NCBI GenBank assembly: GCA_020247005.1
Contig: JADCJN010000037.1
Location: forward strand, 1-42,158
Direction: 5' to 3'
Source: Silvanigrellales bacterium
GTDB lineage: Bacteria > Bdellovibrionota_B > Oligoflexia > Silvanigrellales > Silvanigrellaceae
DNA: 42,158 bases
Part shown: one piece after another, positions 1 to 8,022 of the stretch
Numbering within the stretch: the stretch's first letter is position 1
Layout: every line of letters begins with the position of its first letter
The notes under the pieces: generated by a model
Database searches by the model: none
What the model saw: only the letters and a program-made list of their open reading frames with translations
Told to the model about the DNA's origin: nothing
Program-made: the position numbers and the translations under genes

Positions 1-749
1 TCCGTAGTGGGCTCAATCTCGACTGTGAACCGGAAGCGTCTTTCGAGTGCTTGCGCCAGGCGTGCCTTGTCGCTCGCCGAAAGGCCTCGGTTCACGCGTC
101 CTACGGCAAGCCCTTGGTACCACATCACGCTTTGCTCGTCGGTCGTGTCGTGAGGAAGGCCCAGGGCATGTCCGAATTCGTGGATGGCCACACTCATGAA
201 GTCAAAGGCATCTTGAGACCACTGGTTCTGCAAGAGGTCGGATGCCTTGACCTCTTTCTCGGTGTCAGTGCCTCCTGAGGTTCGGCGCACGCGTGCCATG
301 AGTGTGAGCGCGATGTCGGATTCGAAGCCTCGCGACACACAAAGCCCAAGAATGTCGGTGGGCGCATCGGCTCCCAGGCTCACGCGGGTGTCGCCGAATT
401 CTTCAAAAATATAGAGGCCGTTGCGACCGTCTCTCGATGTTTCGTCACGTGAAAAGGTGTTCGACACAATTGAGGCTCGCGCGCCCTCGAATTCAATGAT
501 GACGAACCCAGAGGCGCGGTTCCAAACGTCGGCCGCATCTTGAAGAGCTTGGACGACATCGAAACGGTTGTCGCCGGAGCCCCAACTGAGAGGTGCGTCT
601 TGTGCAAGCACGAAGCGCAGTGGCAATGCCCCTTGGGCCACCGGACGGGTGTCGTCTTCCAAAACCTCTGGGGAGGCCCCGCAGGCGTTGAGGACGGCAG
701 CCACTGCGAAGAGTGCCACGCCTTTTGCAAAATTTTTCTTCAAATCCAC
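1..749 (-). CDS. Matrixin-like zinc metalloprotease lipoprotein (3' end outside window)
   Basis: I translated this frame by hand; it runs off the left edge, leaving 249 visible codons. The N-terminus is basic then hydrophobic and ends in a lipobox (VLNAC, Cys23), so the protein is probably an envelope lipoprotein. Residues 190-200 read HEFGHALGLPH, the HExxHxxGxxH zinc site of metzincins (three His ligands, Glu191 as general base). A Met-turn-like SVMWY follows at 207-211, as in matrixins. A secreted or surface peptidase is therefore likely; the substrate is unknown. I chose the GTG at 749 because the signal sequence begins there; an in-frame ATG at 815 would add 22 unconvincing residues. It is divergent from rimM, with about 160 nt between them. 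Confidence 0.75.
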   Translation of the reverse strand, partial: MDLKKNFAKGVALFAVAAVLNACGASPEVLEDDTRPVAQGALPLRFVLAQDAPLSWGSGDNRFDVVQALQDAADVWNRASGFVIIEFEGARASIVSNTFSRDETSRDGRNGLYIFEEFGDTRVSLGADAPTDILGLCVSRGFESDIALTLMARVRRTSGGTDTEKEVKASDLLQNQWSQDAFDFMSVAIHEFGHALGLPHDTTDEQSVMWYQGLAVGRVNRGLSASDKARLAQALERRFRFTVEIEPTT

Positions 750-908
750 GCGATTCCCGACCCCACGAACGAAATTTCGGCAGTTTGGCCCAGCGGCGGC
801 CCTCCCACAAAGCATTGCTTTGCGCCAGACAAAAGTCCGTTGGCAATTCCCCTGTCGCTTGCCTGCAGCCTCTTATATGCCGTTTACAGACCAGGAGGAA
901 GCTGACCG

Positions 909-1535
909 ATGACCCAAAGCAACACCAACGCTCCCATCAAGGCCTTGAATCCAAGAGAGCGCCAAAGTCCCCGAAACGACCTTCCCGGCGAAGGGTGGTT
1001 GACGTTCGCTCGGGTCGGACGACCGCATGGCCTCAAGGGCGCCTTTTTTTTAAAAACCGATGACAATCGCACGGAATGGGATGGCTACCGCGATCTCCGA
1101 CTGGAAGTCGAAGGTGGTTTTTCGGGCTGTCGCGTGACGAAAAGCTATGTGAGTGGTGGTGCCCTCGCTGTGCAGCTCGACGTTTTTGGAAGCCGCACAG
1201 AGGTCGAGGCCTTCTCTGGGGCTCGGATCTGTGTTCACCGAAGCGAAATTGCTCTCGAAGCCGATGAGCATCTGACAGGCGACCTCGTGGGCCTTCAGGT
1301 GGTCGACGAAACGGGCACCGCCCTGGGCAAGGTGGCGGGGGTCGCCTCGTTTGGGGCTCAAGACAATTTGCGCATTGTCGTGCCAGGGCGGAAGGAAGAG
1401 GTCTTGTTTCCCTACATCGAAGGGTTCGTGTTGAAAGTGGACGTGGGCGCCGGCACGGTCACGGTGCGCCACGAGCCGGTGTTTTTTGAGGAAACGACCG
1501 AGGCTCCAAAGGGTTCTGGGAAGGAAACTTTGTGA
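909..1535 (+). CDS. rimM: Ribosome maturation factor RimM
   Basis: 208 residues. RimM binds ribosomal protein S19 and assists maturation of the 30S head and 16S rRNA 3' end processing. The N-terminal beta-barrel begins near residue 30 with the family signature ARVGRPHGLKG; the C-terminal PRC-barrel follows from about residue 120 (DLVGLQVVDE, then FPYIEGFV). The first 30 residues are a polar extension not typical of the family. An AGGAGG lies about 10 nt before the ATG. The stop overlaps the GTG start of trmD (GTGA), so the two are translationally coupled. rpsP and ffh, the usual upstream neighbours, are absent here. Confidence 0.93.
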   Translation: MTQSNTNAPIKALNPRERQSPRNDLPGEGWLTFARVGRPHGLKGAFFLKTDDNRTEWDGYRDLRLEVEGGFSGCRVTKSYVSGGALAVQLDVFGSRTEVEAFSGARICVHRSEIALEADEHLTGDLVGLQVVDETGTALGKVAGVASFGAQDNLRIVVPGRKEEVLFPYIEGFVLKVDVGAGTVTVRHEPVFFEETTEAPKGSGKETL

Positions 1536-2272
1536 GACTTCAATTCACTTGCCTCACCCTTTTTCCAGCCGCGTTCGACTCGTTGAAGCAAGACGGCGTG
1601 TTTGCGCGTGGGCTCGAAAAGGGCCTGCTGTCGCTCGACACCGTCTTTCTGCGCTCTTTTTCCAGCAATGCACGCCGTGACGTCGACGATTCGCCCGTGG
1701 GCGGGGGCGACGGCATGGTGTTGTCGCCAGACGTTTGCGCTCGAGCTCTCGATTCGGTGGTGACGGCTGCTTCGCGCGTTGTTCATGTCACTCCTGCGGG
1801 GAAGCAGTTTTGTGCAAAAACGGCGCGCCGACTGGCCGAGGAATCGCACATCGTGTTTCTTTGTGGGCGTTATGCAGGTTTCGATAGCCGATTTGTGGAG
1901 GCAAGGGCGCACGAGCACCTTTCTGTGGGCGACTTTGTCCTGTCGGGCGGAGAGCTTCCTGCGCAATGCATGATAGACGCCATTGCGCGTTTCGTTCCGG
2001 GTGTTCTGGGGAATGCCGAAAGCGCGAGTTGCGACAGTTTTGAAGATGGCCTTTTGGAGGCGCCACAGTTTACCAAGCCTTTGGAATGGCAAGGACGTTT
2101 GGTGCCCGACGTGCTCTTGTCGGGCGATCATGCCCGCATCGCCTCGTGGCGTCGAAAAGAGCAAATTCGGCAGACGGCACGGTGGCGACCCGACATCGTT
2201 CACCGTCTGTGGGACTCCCTCTCGCGCGCCGAAAGAGCCCTGGCGGAAAAGGTGTGGAAGGAGGAACGCTGA
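1532..2272 (+). CDS. trmD: tRNA (guanine-N1-)-methyltransferase TrmD
   Basis: 246 residues. TrmD makes m1G37 in tRNAs using S-adenosylmethionine, preventing +1 frameshifting. Recognisable elements are the N-terminal CLTLFP, GGGDGMVLSP near 57-66, the trefoil-knot SAM-binding region (GDFVLSGGELPA) and the DSF motif carrying the catalytic Asp, followed by VPDVLLSG. The start is GTG, overlapping the rimM stop. One key position differs: the near-universal GRYEG is GRYAG here, so residue 115 is Ala where E. coli has Glu116, a residue implicated in Mg2+-dependent catalysis. The rest of the protein looks intact. rplS, usually next, is not downstream. Confidence 0.93.
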   Translation: MRLQFTCLTLFPAAFDSLKQDGVFARGLEKGLLSLDTVFLRSFSSNARRDVDDSPVGGGDGMVLSPDVCARALDSVVTAASRVVHVTPAGKQFCAKTARRLAEESHIVFLCGRYAGFDSRFVEARAHEHLSVGDFVLSGGELPAQCMIDAIARFVPGVLGNAESASCDSFEDGLLEAPQFTKPLEWQGRLVPDVLLSGDHARIASWRRKEQIRQTARWRPDIVHRLWDSLSRAERALAEKVWKEER

Positions 2273-2315
2273 CATTCCCCGGCTCTTTTTGCCCTGCTGC
2301 AAAGGAAGCAACTCG

Positions 2316-2337
2316 CCCATACTGAAGCGAGTATGGG
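2316..2337 (+). promoter_or_regulatory. Hairpin burying the start codon of the 2333 gene
   Basis: CCCATACT-GAAGCG-AGTATGGG forms a perfect 8-bp stem with a 6-nt loop, and the ATG at 2333 lies in the 3' arm. A purine-rich AAAGGAAG at 2301-2308 sits just 5' of the hairpin, too far from the ATG in linear distance for normal initiation. Translation may be gated by melting of this stem, or by coupling to trmD. No U-tract follows, so it is not a normal terminator. Confidence 0.45.
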
Positions 2338-3610
2338 AAAGAAAAAGGCCAAAAAGCGCCTACAACATGGAAACGGCATTCCACCGCACGCCGGGGTGAA
2401 CCAACCACCCGGCGGTGACACCGTGACGCCTTCTCCCGATTTTTCGGGATTCGAAAGACTCCTCCCAAAGCTCATTCTGTTTCCTTCGGAAGGCCGCAAA
2501 ACGACTTCAAACGATCGCCGGGCTTTAGAGCGTTGCGTTCGGCTGTGTGAAGCGCTCTTGGCTCTTCGACCGGAAGCGGAGCGCGCCGAGCAGCTCGGCG
2601 CGTTTTTGGGAGGCCGCACGGCTTCACCCCAGCTCGATTCCCTTCTGACACTCATTCAAGAAGCCGCAGGGCCTCAAGAAAAAATGAGCCCTTCTGAGCG
2701 CGGGCTTCACGACCGCCGTGTGAACCTGTGCAAAGAATTCGAGGGCGGGATTCCCCGCGACTTGCAGGAATGGATGGCTCTCTGGGATCGCCGCATCGAC
2801 GAGAAGGTGGGCGAGGATTATCTTCAGTGGCTTTCCCAGGGAGGGCTGCTGCTGCAGCGCCAAACGAGGGAATGGGTGAATGCGACCACGGCGAATCGGC
2901 CCGGGCGGTTTGGGTTGTTCGAACGCGTGCGTTCGCTCAAGTGGGCGTCGCGTGCCCGGAAAGATGCGCGGACGGTTTTGCGACTGAGGCGGGAATGCGA
3001 GTCGAGGCGCAAGAGACTTGAGGTTTCCCAGGCCCGAGTGGCGAACCTTTGTGGAGTGTTAGCGGCGTTCCTGAAGGCCCCTGCGCACAACGCGGGTGCC
3101 AACACGCGCGTTGTGCGCAAACTGCTTGTGCTCGAGCTCGAGCGCGAACTCGGCATGCGCCTGCAATCAGAAATCAAAGAGCGCGACTTGCGTCTTGCGC
3201 GCAACCGCGAAGCTCTGCGAGCCCGGGCCCAGACGCTCGTGAACCAGCGCGCGTATGTCGACGAACTTGAAGCGCGCAAGAATTTACGCCTCGTGGACCT
3301 CTACGCCGCATCGTGCGCGAACGTGAAGGAGGCTTTGCCAGCGGCCACGGTGCAGCAAGTGAACGCGGCCTTCGCGGAAGTGGATGCCGTGGCCTTTGAG
3401 TGGAACCTTCGCGTGGACGAACAAAAGGCGCGCGTGCACAAGCTCAAGAGGGAACTCGAACGGCTTTTGGGAGTGGTGGATGAATATGCAAAAAACTACT
3501 TTGGGACTGAGTTACGACAGGCTCCAATCGGACCTTTCGAAGGGACCGCAGGAGCTGCAGAAAGTCCTCGAGGACCAATTGTCCGCCCTGCGCGGCTGGA
3601 TAAGCGATAG
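2333..3610 (+). CDS. Hypothetical coiled-coil protein, possible first half of a frameshifted gene
   Basis: 425 residues, not recognised as a known family. The N-terminus is Lys-rich (GKKKAKKR); residues about 30-200 are mixed helical and about 210-385 are highly charged, with heptad-like Leu, Arg and Glu spacing that suggests a long coiled coil. There is no signal peptide, so it is probably cytoplasmic. The last 30 or so residues are Gly/Pro/Ala-rich with poor third-position GC, and the coding signal moves to the next frame near 3490. Removing one A from the A6 run at 3490-3495 would fuse this frame to the following one into a protein of about 680 residues. It starts 60 nt after trmD. Confidence 0.7.
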   Translation: MGKKKAKKRLQHGNGIPPHAGVNQPPGGDTVTPSPDFSGFERLLPKLILFPSEGRKTTSNDRRALERCVRLCEALLALRPEAERAEQLGAFLGGRTASPQLDSLLTLIQEAAGPQEKMSPSERGLHDRRVNLCKEFEGGIPRDLQEWMALWDRRIDEKVGEDYLQWLSQGGLLLQRQTREWVNATTANRPGRFGLFERVRSLKWASRARKDARTVLRLRRECESRRKRLEVSQARVANLCGVLAAFLKAPAHNAGANTRVVRKLLVLELERELGMRLQSEIKERDLRLARNREALRARAQTLVNQRAYVDELEARKNLRLVDLYAASCANVKEALPAATVQQVNAAFAEVDAVAFEWNLRVDEQKARVHKLKRELERLLGVVDEYAKNYFGTELRQAPIGPFEGTAGAAESPRGPIVRPARLDKR

Positions 3611-4382
3611 GAACGAAGCTTTCGCCAGCGATGGCGAATTGCATCTCGGGCCTTCGTCTTCACCATTGTCCATTTATAGCCGCGTAAAAGGGGCACGGAC
3701 AGCCTTGCTTGGCGAGTGCGAGAAGCTCTCACGCCTTCGTTCGGGAAGTTTGCAAGGTAGCGTGGAGCTCTACTGGCTTTCTAAGGCCATGGACTCTTCT
3801 CTTGAAGTGTTTTGGGCGTCACTCGACGTCGCTGAGCTCGCCAAACGAGAAAACCTCTGCGACGAAGTTGCGAATCGTTTCGCTTCGCTGATTCCCCCCA
3901 GCATGTTCCGCAGTTTCGAGAAGGCCCTGGAAAGTCCGGGTGCGCTTGCCGTTGCCGTCGCAGAGGTTCAAGGCCACAACGCGGAGCTGGCTGCGCGCCT
4001 GCGGGAACTGCAAGGCCAAGAGACCCAAGAAGAGCAAAGCCGTTTGAGTGCCGACATTGCGAGTGCGAATATGGAGGCCGCAGGCACCCTTGCTGAGTTT
4101 GAATGGGGCGTTCTTTCTCGTCCTCCTCCCTATCCCAGCATGGGAGGGGGGGACGGCAGTCCACTCACCCCGTCCACACGGGGGTTTGCACAAGTGAACG
4201 AAGCACGGCTTCGTTACGATGAGCTTCGGGCGCAAGGGAACGCGTTGGAAGCTGACCTCTCGAAGGTTAAAATTGCCCTTTCGCGAGGCATTGATCTTCT
4301 GGAGCGCGTGGGCCCTCACTTGGAAGCCGAACGGCTCCTTTCAGAGTGCAAAAAGGTCTGCGTTGGTGCCTTGGACACCTAA
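3480..4382 (+). CDS. Hypothetical helical protein overlapping the previous frame
   Basis: 300 residues from the ATG at 3480 (another ATG lies at 3486). It is alpha-helical and charged with coiled-coil-like stretches, has no signal peptide and no recognised domain. A GGGAG six nt before the ATG supports independent, coupled initiation inside the end of the 2333 gene (131-nt overlap, +1 frame). The alternative is a single gene interrupted by a one-base insertion in the A6 run at 3490-3495, or programmed slippage there. Codon use in the overlap favours this frame. A Pro/Gly-rich low-complexity segment sits near residues 215-235. Confidence 0.65.
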   Translation: MNMQKTTLGLSYDRLQSDLSKGPQELQKVLEDQLSALRGWISDRNEAFASDGELHLGPSSSPLSIYSRVKGARTALLGECEKLSRLRSGSLQGSVELYWLSKAMDSSLEVFWASLDVAELAKRENLCDEVANRFASLIPPSMFRSFEKALESPGALAVAVAEVQGHNAELAARLRELQGQETQEEQSRLSADIASANMEAAGTLAEFEWGVLSRPPPYPSMGGGDGSPLTPSTRGFAQVNEARLRYDELRAQGNALEADLSKVKIALSRGIDLLERVGPHLEAERLLSECKKVCVGALDT

Positions 4383-4554
4383 GGTCCACGACCACCAAGG
4401 GATTGACGAGGTCTCGTTGTGGCGGGTGTTCACGTTCCCTTAAGCTTCCTGAGATCCGAAAACATGAAATTTGAATTTTTCTTCGGGAACCGTTTCCGGT
4501 GTGTGGCATGCCGCCGCCGCAGGCATTCCCATCGATGCAGGGGAGTCGCGAGGC

Positions 4555-5736
4555 ATGGTTCTTTTCAGACGCACGCAAGCTGTGTCGCTCGCGCTGTCCA
4601 TTCCAGTCGTCCTTGCGGCTCCCGCCCTGGCGGGCAATGGGACGCGCCTGCCCCCTTCGAATTTTGTGGGAGTCCGCCCTGCCGCCATGGGCCAGGCGTT
4701 CACGGCGGTGGCCGACGACCAAAACGCGCTCTATTACAACCCCGCCGGCCTCGCGCGCCTTCCTCAGTGGAGCCTCGAGCTCCTCTCCCCCATTCTTGGC
4801 TGGAATTCGAACATAACGGACAACTACTCCGACATTAAAGACATCACTGGTGGCGGCAGCAGCAGCCAAAAAGACGCCGTCGAGAAAATCGGCCCCGTCA
4901 TTGAAACCATCTCGGGCGAAAACAATTACGTCCGCGCAGGCATTGCGCCTTACTTCGTCATGCCTCAATTCGGTATGGCCGCATATGCGCAGGTGGAAGC
5001 GGAAATCGTGCCTCACGGCCAGGCCGTGCCCACCATCATCGACTTTGATTTCAGCGGCGACACGGACATGCGCATGGGCTACGCGCACAATTTTCTGGGG
5101 CAAAAGCTCTCGGTGGGTGCTTCGGTGGCCTACAAGGAGCGCGTGCAGGTTCTGCTCGAGGAATTTTCGCTCTTCGATCTGACCGAGATCTCGAAATCTC
5201 AAAGCAAACAAGATGAGCTTATTAAGAAACATCTCCGTGCGGGTTGGGGCATTGGCGTCGACACGGGTGTCCTGTTCACGCCCGTGGCAACGTGGTCGCC
5301 CACTCTGGGTGTTTCAATCCTAAATATTGGTGACGTTTCTTTCCGCAAGGGCGGGCCGCTTTCAGGGGTGGTCGATGAAAAAGCCAAAGGCGGCTCGGGT
5401 GTTCCCTCCAGCATTCCGCAGTCGGTGAACATGGGTGTTTCCGTTACCCCGACTTTCGGGAATTGGATCACTAGGGCGTCGTTCGACTATCGCGACATCA
5501 ACTTGCCCTTGCCCGCCTCTCAGAAGCCCGCTCTGGGCGTGGAGGGTGGGTGGCGAGGCAAGTACGTGAGCGCGCTGGCTCAAGGCGGTTTGGCGGAAGG
5601 ATACCTGTCCGGTGGATTCGAGGTGCGTCTGCTCCTCCTCAATATTCGCTACGCCACGTACAAAACCGAGCGCGGTTACTTCCCGACTCAGCGTCCGGAA
5701 CGCCGTCACGTTGTCCAGCTCAAGATTTTGCTGTGA
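4555..5736 (+). CDS. Outer-membrane beta-barrel protein, PorV/UPF0164-like
   Basis: 393 residues. A signal peptide (MVLFRRTQAVSLALSI, cleaved after ALAG or similar) is followed by VGVRPAAMGQAFTAVAD and ALYYNPAGLA, the N-terminal signature shared by PorV/UPF0164 and related FadL-like barrels. The remainder alternates polar and hydrophobic residues, as in a barrel. I preferred the ATG at 4555 over an in-frame ATG at 4471 because the signal peptide begins there and GGGGAG lies upstream. Its role may be transport or secretion-associated, but the substrate is unknown. The stop is 11 nt before the next gene, so they are probably one operon. The 172 nt upstream hold no feature I could support. Confidence 0.8.
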   Translation: MVLFRRTQAVSLALSIPVVLAAPALAGNGTRLPPSNFVGVRPAAMGQAFTAVADDQNALYYNPAGLARLPQWSLELLSPILGWNSNITDNYSDIKDITGGGSSSQKDAVEKIGPVIETISGENNYVRAGIAPYFVMPQFGMAAYAQVEAEIVPHGQAVPTIIDFDFSGDTDMRMGYAHNFLGQKLSVGASVAYKERVQVLLEEFSLFDLTEISKSQSKQDELIKKHLRAGWGIGVDTGVLFTPVATWSPTLGVSILNIGDVSFRKGGPLSGVVDEKAKGGSGVPSSIPQSVNMGVSVTPTFGNWITRASFDYRDINLPLPASQKPALGVEGGWRGKYVSALAQGGLAEGYLSGGFEVRLLLLNIRYATYKTERGYFPTQRPERRHVVQLKILL

Positions 5737-5747
5737 GAGGGAAAGCG

Positions 5748-6611
5748 ATGCGGCTGTCGAAAAGGTCCTTCCATTCTGTATCTTTTGTTTTGGTGGCGCT
5801 TGTCGCGCCTCTTTTTCTGGGGGTGCTTTCTGGGCACGTCTGGACGCCGACGGCTTTCGCCCAGGGAGAGGGAGGTGGCGCAGAAAAAGGGGATGCACCT
5901 TCTCAAGAGTCCGAAGCGAGCGAATCGCCTGGCGACGTGGCCACTCCAGCCCCTGCGCCAAAAGCGGGTGCCACACCCGCTGCTGGCTTTCCCAGTGCGG
6001 CGAAAACGCCTGAGAAAAAAGAGCCTACGTCTGAAGAAATCGCCAAGACGTGGCACGACAAGACGCCGGCTTCTGTTGCACGCCGCGTGTTCGTCGGAGC
6101 CACGCTCGGCATCGGAGTGGGCACGGGTCCAAAAGACGGCTACTCGTCCGACCGGCTTGGAGTTCAGCTTTTTGGCCAGTATGCGCTGGGTGCGGCATCA
6201 GAACCCTCACCTCGTGCTCTTCGTTGGGTTGTGGAGTCGCAATACGCAGCCAACACGGGCGTTGAAGTGGATGACGATGAAAGCCTGTCGACACAAGCGT
6301 TCCTCGCGGGTGGCGGCGTCGACTTCCGACTCGGCTCCACCGCGCCTGTTGAAAATGTGCGCGCGCTGCCCATGACCTCAAAAGATCGCATGCGAGTGCA
6401 GGCCATTGGGCTTGTGGGTGTGACGAAAACCATGCGTCTGAGCTTGGAAACCGGGGGGCGTCCCGCTTCGCAGTACGGCGCGAACGTGGGCGTCGATGTC
6501 CGATACCTCCATCTTGTTTCGGAGCGCATTGAAGCGTGCGTAGGGCTTGGTGCGCGCGCTTTGGGGTACTCCTGGTACGCACTCAATTTCGGAGTCGTCA
6601 GCTCTTTCTGA
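5748..6611 (+). CDS. Exported envelope protein with Pro/Ala/Glu linker and barrel-like C-terminus
   Basis: 287 residues from the ATG at 5748, preceded by GAGAGGGAAAG. A long hydrophobic signal segment ends near FAQG. It is followed by an acidic, Ala/Pro/Ser-rich low-complexity linker (about residues 45-105). The C-terminal 170 residues contain Gly-rich alternating strands (GATLGIGVGTG, GLGARALGYSWY) and end in an aromatic residue (VVSSF), which fits an outer-membrane barrel or OmpA-like fold. No specific family is recognised. It follows the PorV-like gene closely and probably shares its transcript. Confidence 0.72.
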   Translation: MRLSKRSFHSVSFVLVALVAPLFLGVLSGHVWTPTAFAQGEGGGAEKGDAPSQESEASESPGDVATPAPAPKAGATPAAGFPSAAKTPEKKEPTSEEIAKTWHDKTPASVARRVFVGATLGIGVGTGPKDGYSSDRLGVQLFGQYALGAASEPSPRALRWVVESQYAANTGVEVDDDESLSTQAFLAGGGVDFRLGSTAPVENVRALPMTSKDRMRVQAIGLVGVTKTMRLSLETGGRPASQYGANVGVDVRYLHLVSERIEACVGLGARALGYSWYALNFGVVSSF

Positions 6612-6666
6612 CGCCTGCCGGAAAGCTTCACGGGCTGCTCGAACCCTGCTAGAAGCGTTTGAGAAC

Positions 6667-6701
6667 AAAGCTGCGAGAACAACCCTGGGGTGGAGCTTTT
6701 T
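6667..6701 (+). terminator. Possible weak terminator
   Basis: AAAGCT at 6667-6672 pairs with AGCTTT at 6694-6699, followed by T residues to 6701; an inner ACCC/GGGT pair can stack inside. It lies between the 5748 gene and msrC, where transcription could end. The stem is short and the loop long. Confidence 0.3.
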
Positions 6702-6798
6702 CAAGAGGCACGCCGCATGGTTTTTTTTGGGGCATGCCGACGCGCACCACTGCGCGCCTCTGCGCACAACTGAATTCGAACCCACGAAGAGCCCTTCT

Positions 6799-7371
6799 AT
6801 GAGCATTTCTACGAATTTGGCACCCTTGCATTTGGCAGGGCTTTCCGTGCCCGACTTTTACAAAGAGCTCTCCGCATCCCTGGAAGCCCTTGTGGGGTCG
6901 GAAAGCGATGGTCTTGCGCAGCTTGCCAATGCTTGCGCTCTCATTGCCCAACAGCTTCCCCACTTGAATTGGGTGGGGTTCTATCTTCTGAAAGGAGGAG
7001 AGCTCGTCGTCGGCCCTTTCCAAGGGAATCCGGCGTGCACGCGCATTCGGCTGGGCAAGGGTGTGTGCGGCACTGCAGCAGTGGCAAGGCAGCCCATTGT
7101 GGTCGACGACGTCGATGCTTTTCCGGGTCACATTGCTTGCGATGCGGCAAGCAAGTCGGAGTTCGTCGCGCCTTTGTTTTTGGGCGACGCGCACTCGGCC
7201 GACCCCGCTGCACGCCCGCTTGTGGGTGTGCTCGATGTCGACAGTCCCTTGCTTGCGCGTTTTGACGCTGAACATGCCTCAGGCCTTGCTGGCCTGGCCG
7301 ACATCCTTTCGCGGCGGGTTCATTGGAAGACGCTCGGACTCGACGCCACACGCGCTGAAAGCGAAATTTGA
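6799..7371 (+). CDS. msrC: Free methionine-(R)-sulfoxide reductase (GAF domain)
   Basis: 190 residues, a single GAF domain. fRMsr reduces free methionine-R-sulfoxide in the cytoplasm with thioredoxin as electron donor. All three family cysteines are present: Cys80 in NPAC, Cys90 in GKGVCGTA and Cys114 in GHIACDAASKSE, matching C84, C94 and C118 of E. coli MsrC. The substrate-pocket region LNWVGFYLL is also conserved. The ATG at 6799 has a GAAGAG upstream and matches the family length; the longer open frame upstream is not coding-like. The next gene starts 50 nt downstream. Confidence 0.93.
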   Translation: MSISTNLAPLHLAGLSVPDFYKELSASLEALVGSESDGLAQLANACALIAQQLPHLNWVGFYLLKGGELVVGPFQGNPACTRIRLGKGVCGTAAVARQPIVVDDVDAFPGHIACDAASKSEFVAPLFLGDAHSADPAARPLVGVLDVDSPLLARFDAEHASGLAGLADILSRRVHWKTLGLDATRAESEI

Positions 7372-7421
7372 AACACGAGTCTCAAGCTGAATTGCATTTA
7401 AGAAGGAACAGGAACGAAACG

Positions 7422-7973
7422 ATGAAAAAGATGTCTGCGTCTGCACTCACTTCTGCAGCGGTCGCCTCCGCTGTCACGGCTGTGGCCGTCACGGCTTTTT
7501 TCGTGCTGAAGGAAAAAGGCAACGAAACCGCCGATGCCACAGCCGTCTTGAGTGAAAATAGGGGAAGCAGTGAAGGCGGTGAAAGCCCATCCTTGGCGGG
7601 AGCAAGCGGTGAGAGTGCGAACGTGCTTGCAGCTGGCACCATCGAGGTGTCGCCCGCACTTCTTGATCGCAGCAAACAAATTGGCACTCTTTTTGTGATG
7701 CTTCGCTCCGCTGCAGGGGGTCCTCCCTATGCGGTGGCACGCCTTCAAAATCCCCGCACGGGCGAAGCCCTTCCGTTTTCTCTGACGGGCGACAACGTGA
7801 TGGCTCCCGGCGTCCCCCTTCCCGCCGATGCGCGCCTCATTGTGCGCTTCGACGCAGACGGTTCTGCAGGGCCCGAGGCCCCTGGCGACCTTGTGGGGGA
7901 TGTGCCGGTCGACGCTCCCGGCATGTCGGGGTTGAAGGTTGTTGTCGATAGGGAAGGAACGGCCCCAAAATAA
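7422..7973 (+). CDS. Membrane-anchored protein with CcmI/CycH C-terminal-like domain
   Basis: 183 residues. The N-terminal transmembrane helix (residues about 7-30) is followed by a Ser/Glu/Gly-rich linker and, from about residue 70, a domain reading GTIEVSPALLDR, TLFVMLRSA, GPPYAVARL, ALPFSLTGDNVMAPG, GDLVGDVPV. That order closely follows the periplasmic C-terminal domain of the cytochrome c biogenesis protein CcmI (CycH/NrfG family), which lacks TPR motifs in this part. Here it stands alone without the TPR region and without other ccm genes. The start at ATG 7422 has AAGGAAC and GGAAC upstream; a TTG at 7368 overlapping the msrC stop is less likely. Role unproven. Confidence 0.7.
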   Translation: MKKMSASALTSAAVASAVTAVAVTAFFVLKEKGNETADATAVLSENRGSSEGGESPSLAGASGESANVLAAGTIEVSPALLDRSKQIGTLFVMLRSAAGGPPYAVARLQNPRTGEALPFSLTGDNVMAPGVPLPADARLIVRFDADGSAGPEAPGDLVGDVPVDAPGMSGLKVVVDREGTAPK

Positions 7974-8022
7974 GGGATACAAGCCGCTCTCTTCTCTTGA
8001 ATCCGGAAGATCTTCGCCTCTT

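Noticed and set aside
1044-1056. T8A5 homopolymer inside rimM as a possible frameshift or slippage site.
   Set aside because: The frame is uninterrupted and matches RimM on both sides (AFFLKT), so no break needs explaining.
3488-3496. A AAA AAC in the 2333 frame resembles a classical minus 1 slippery heptamer.
   Set aside because: The downstream coding frame is +1, not minus 1, relative to the first frame, so this site would not join them.
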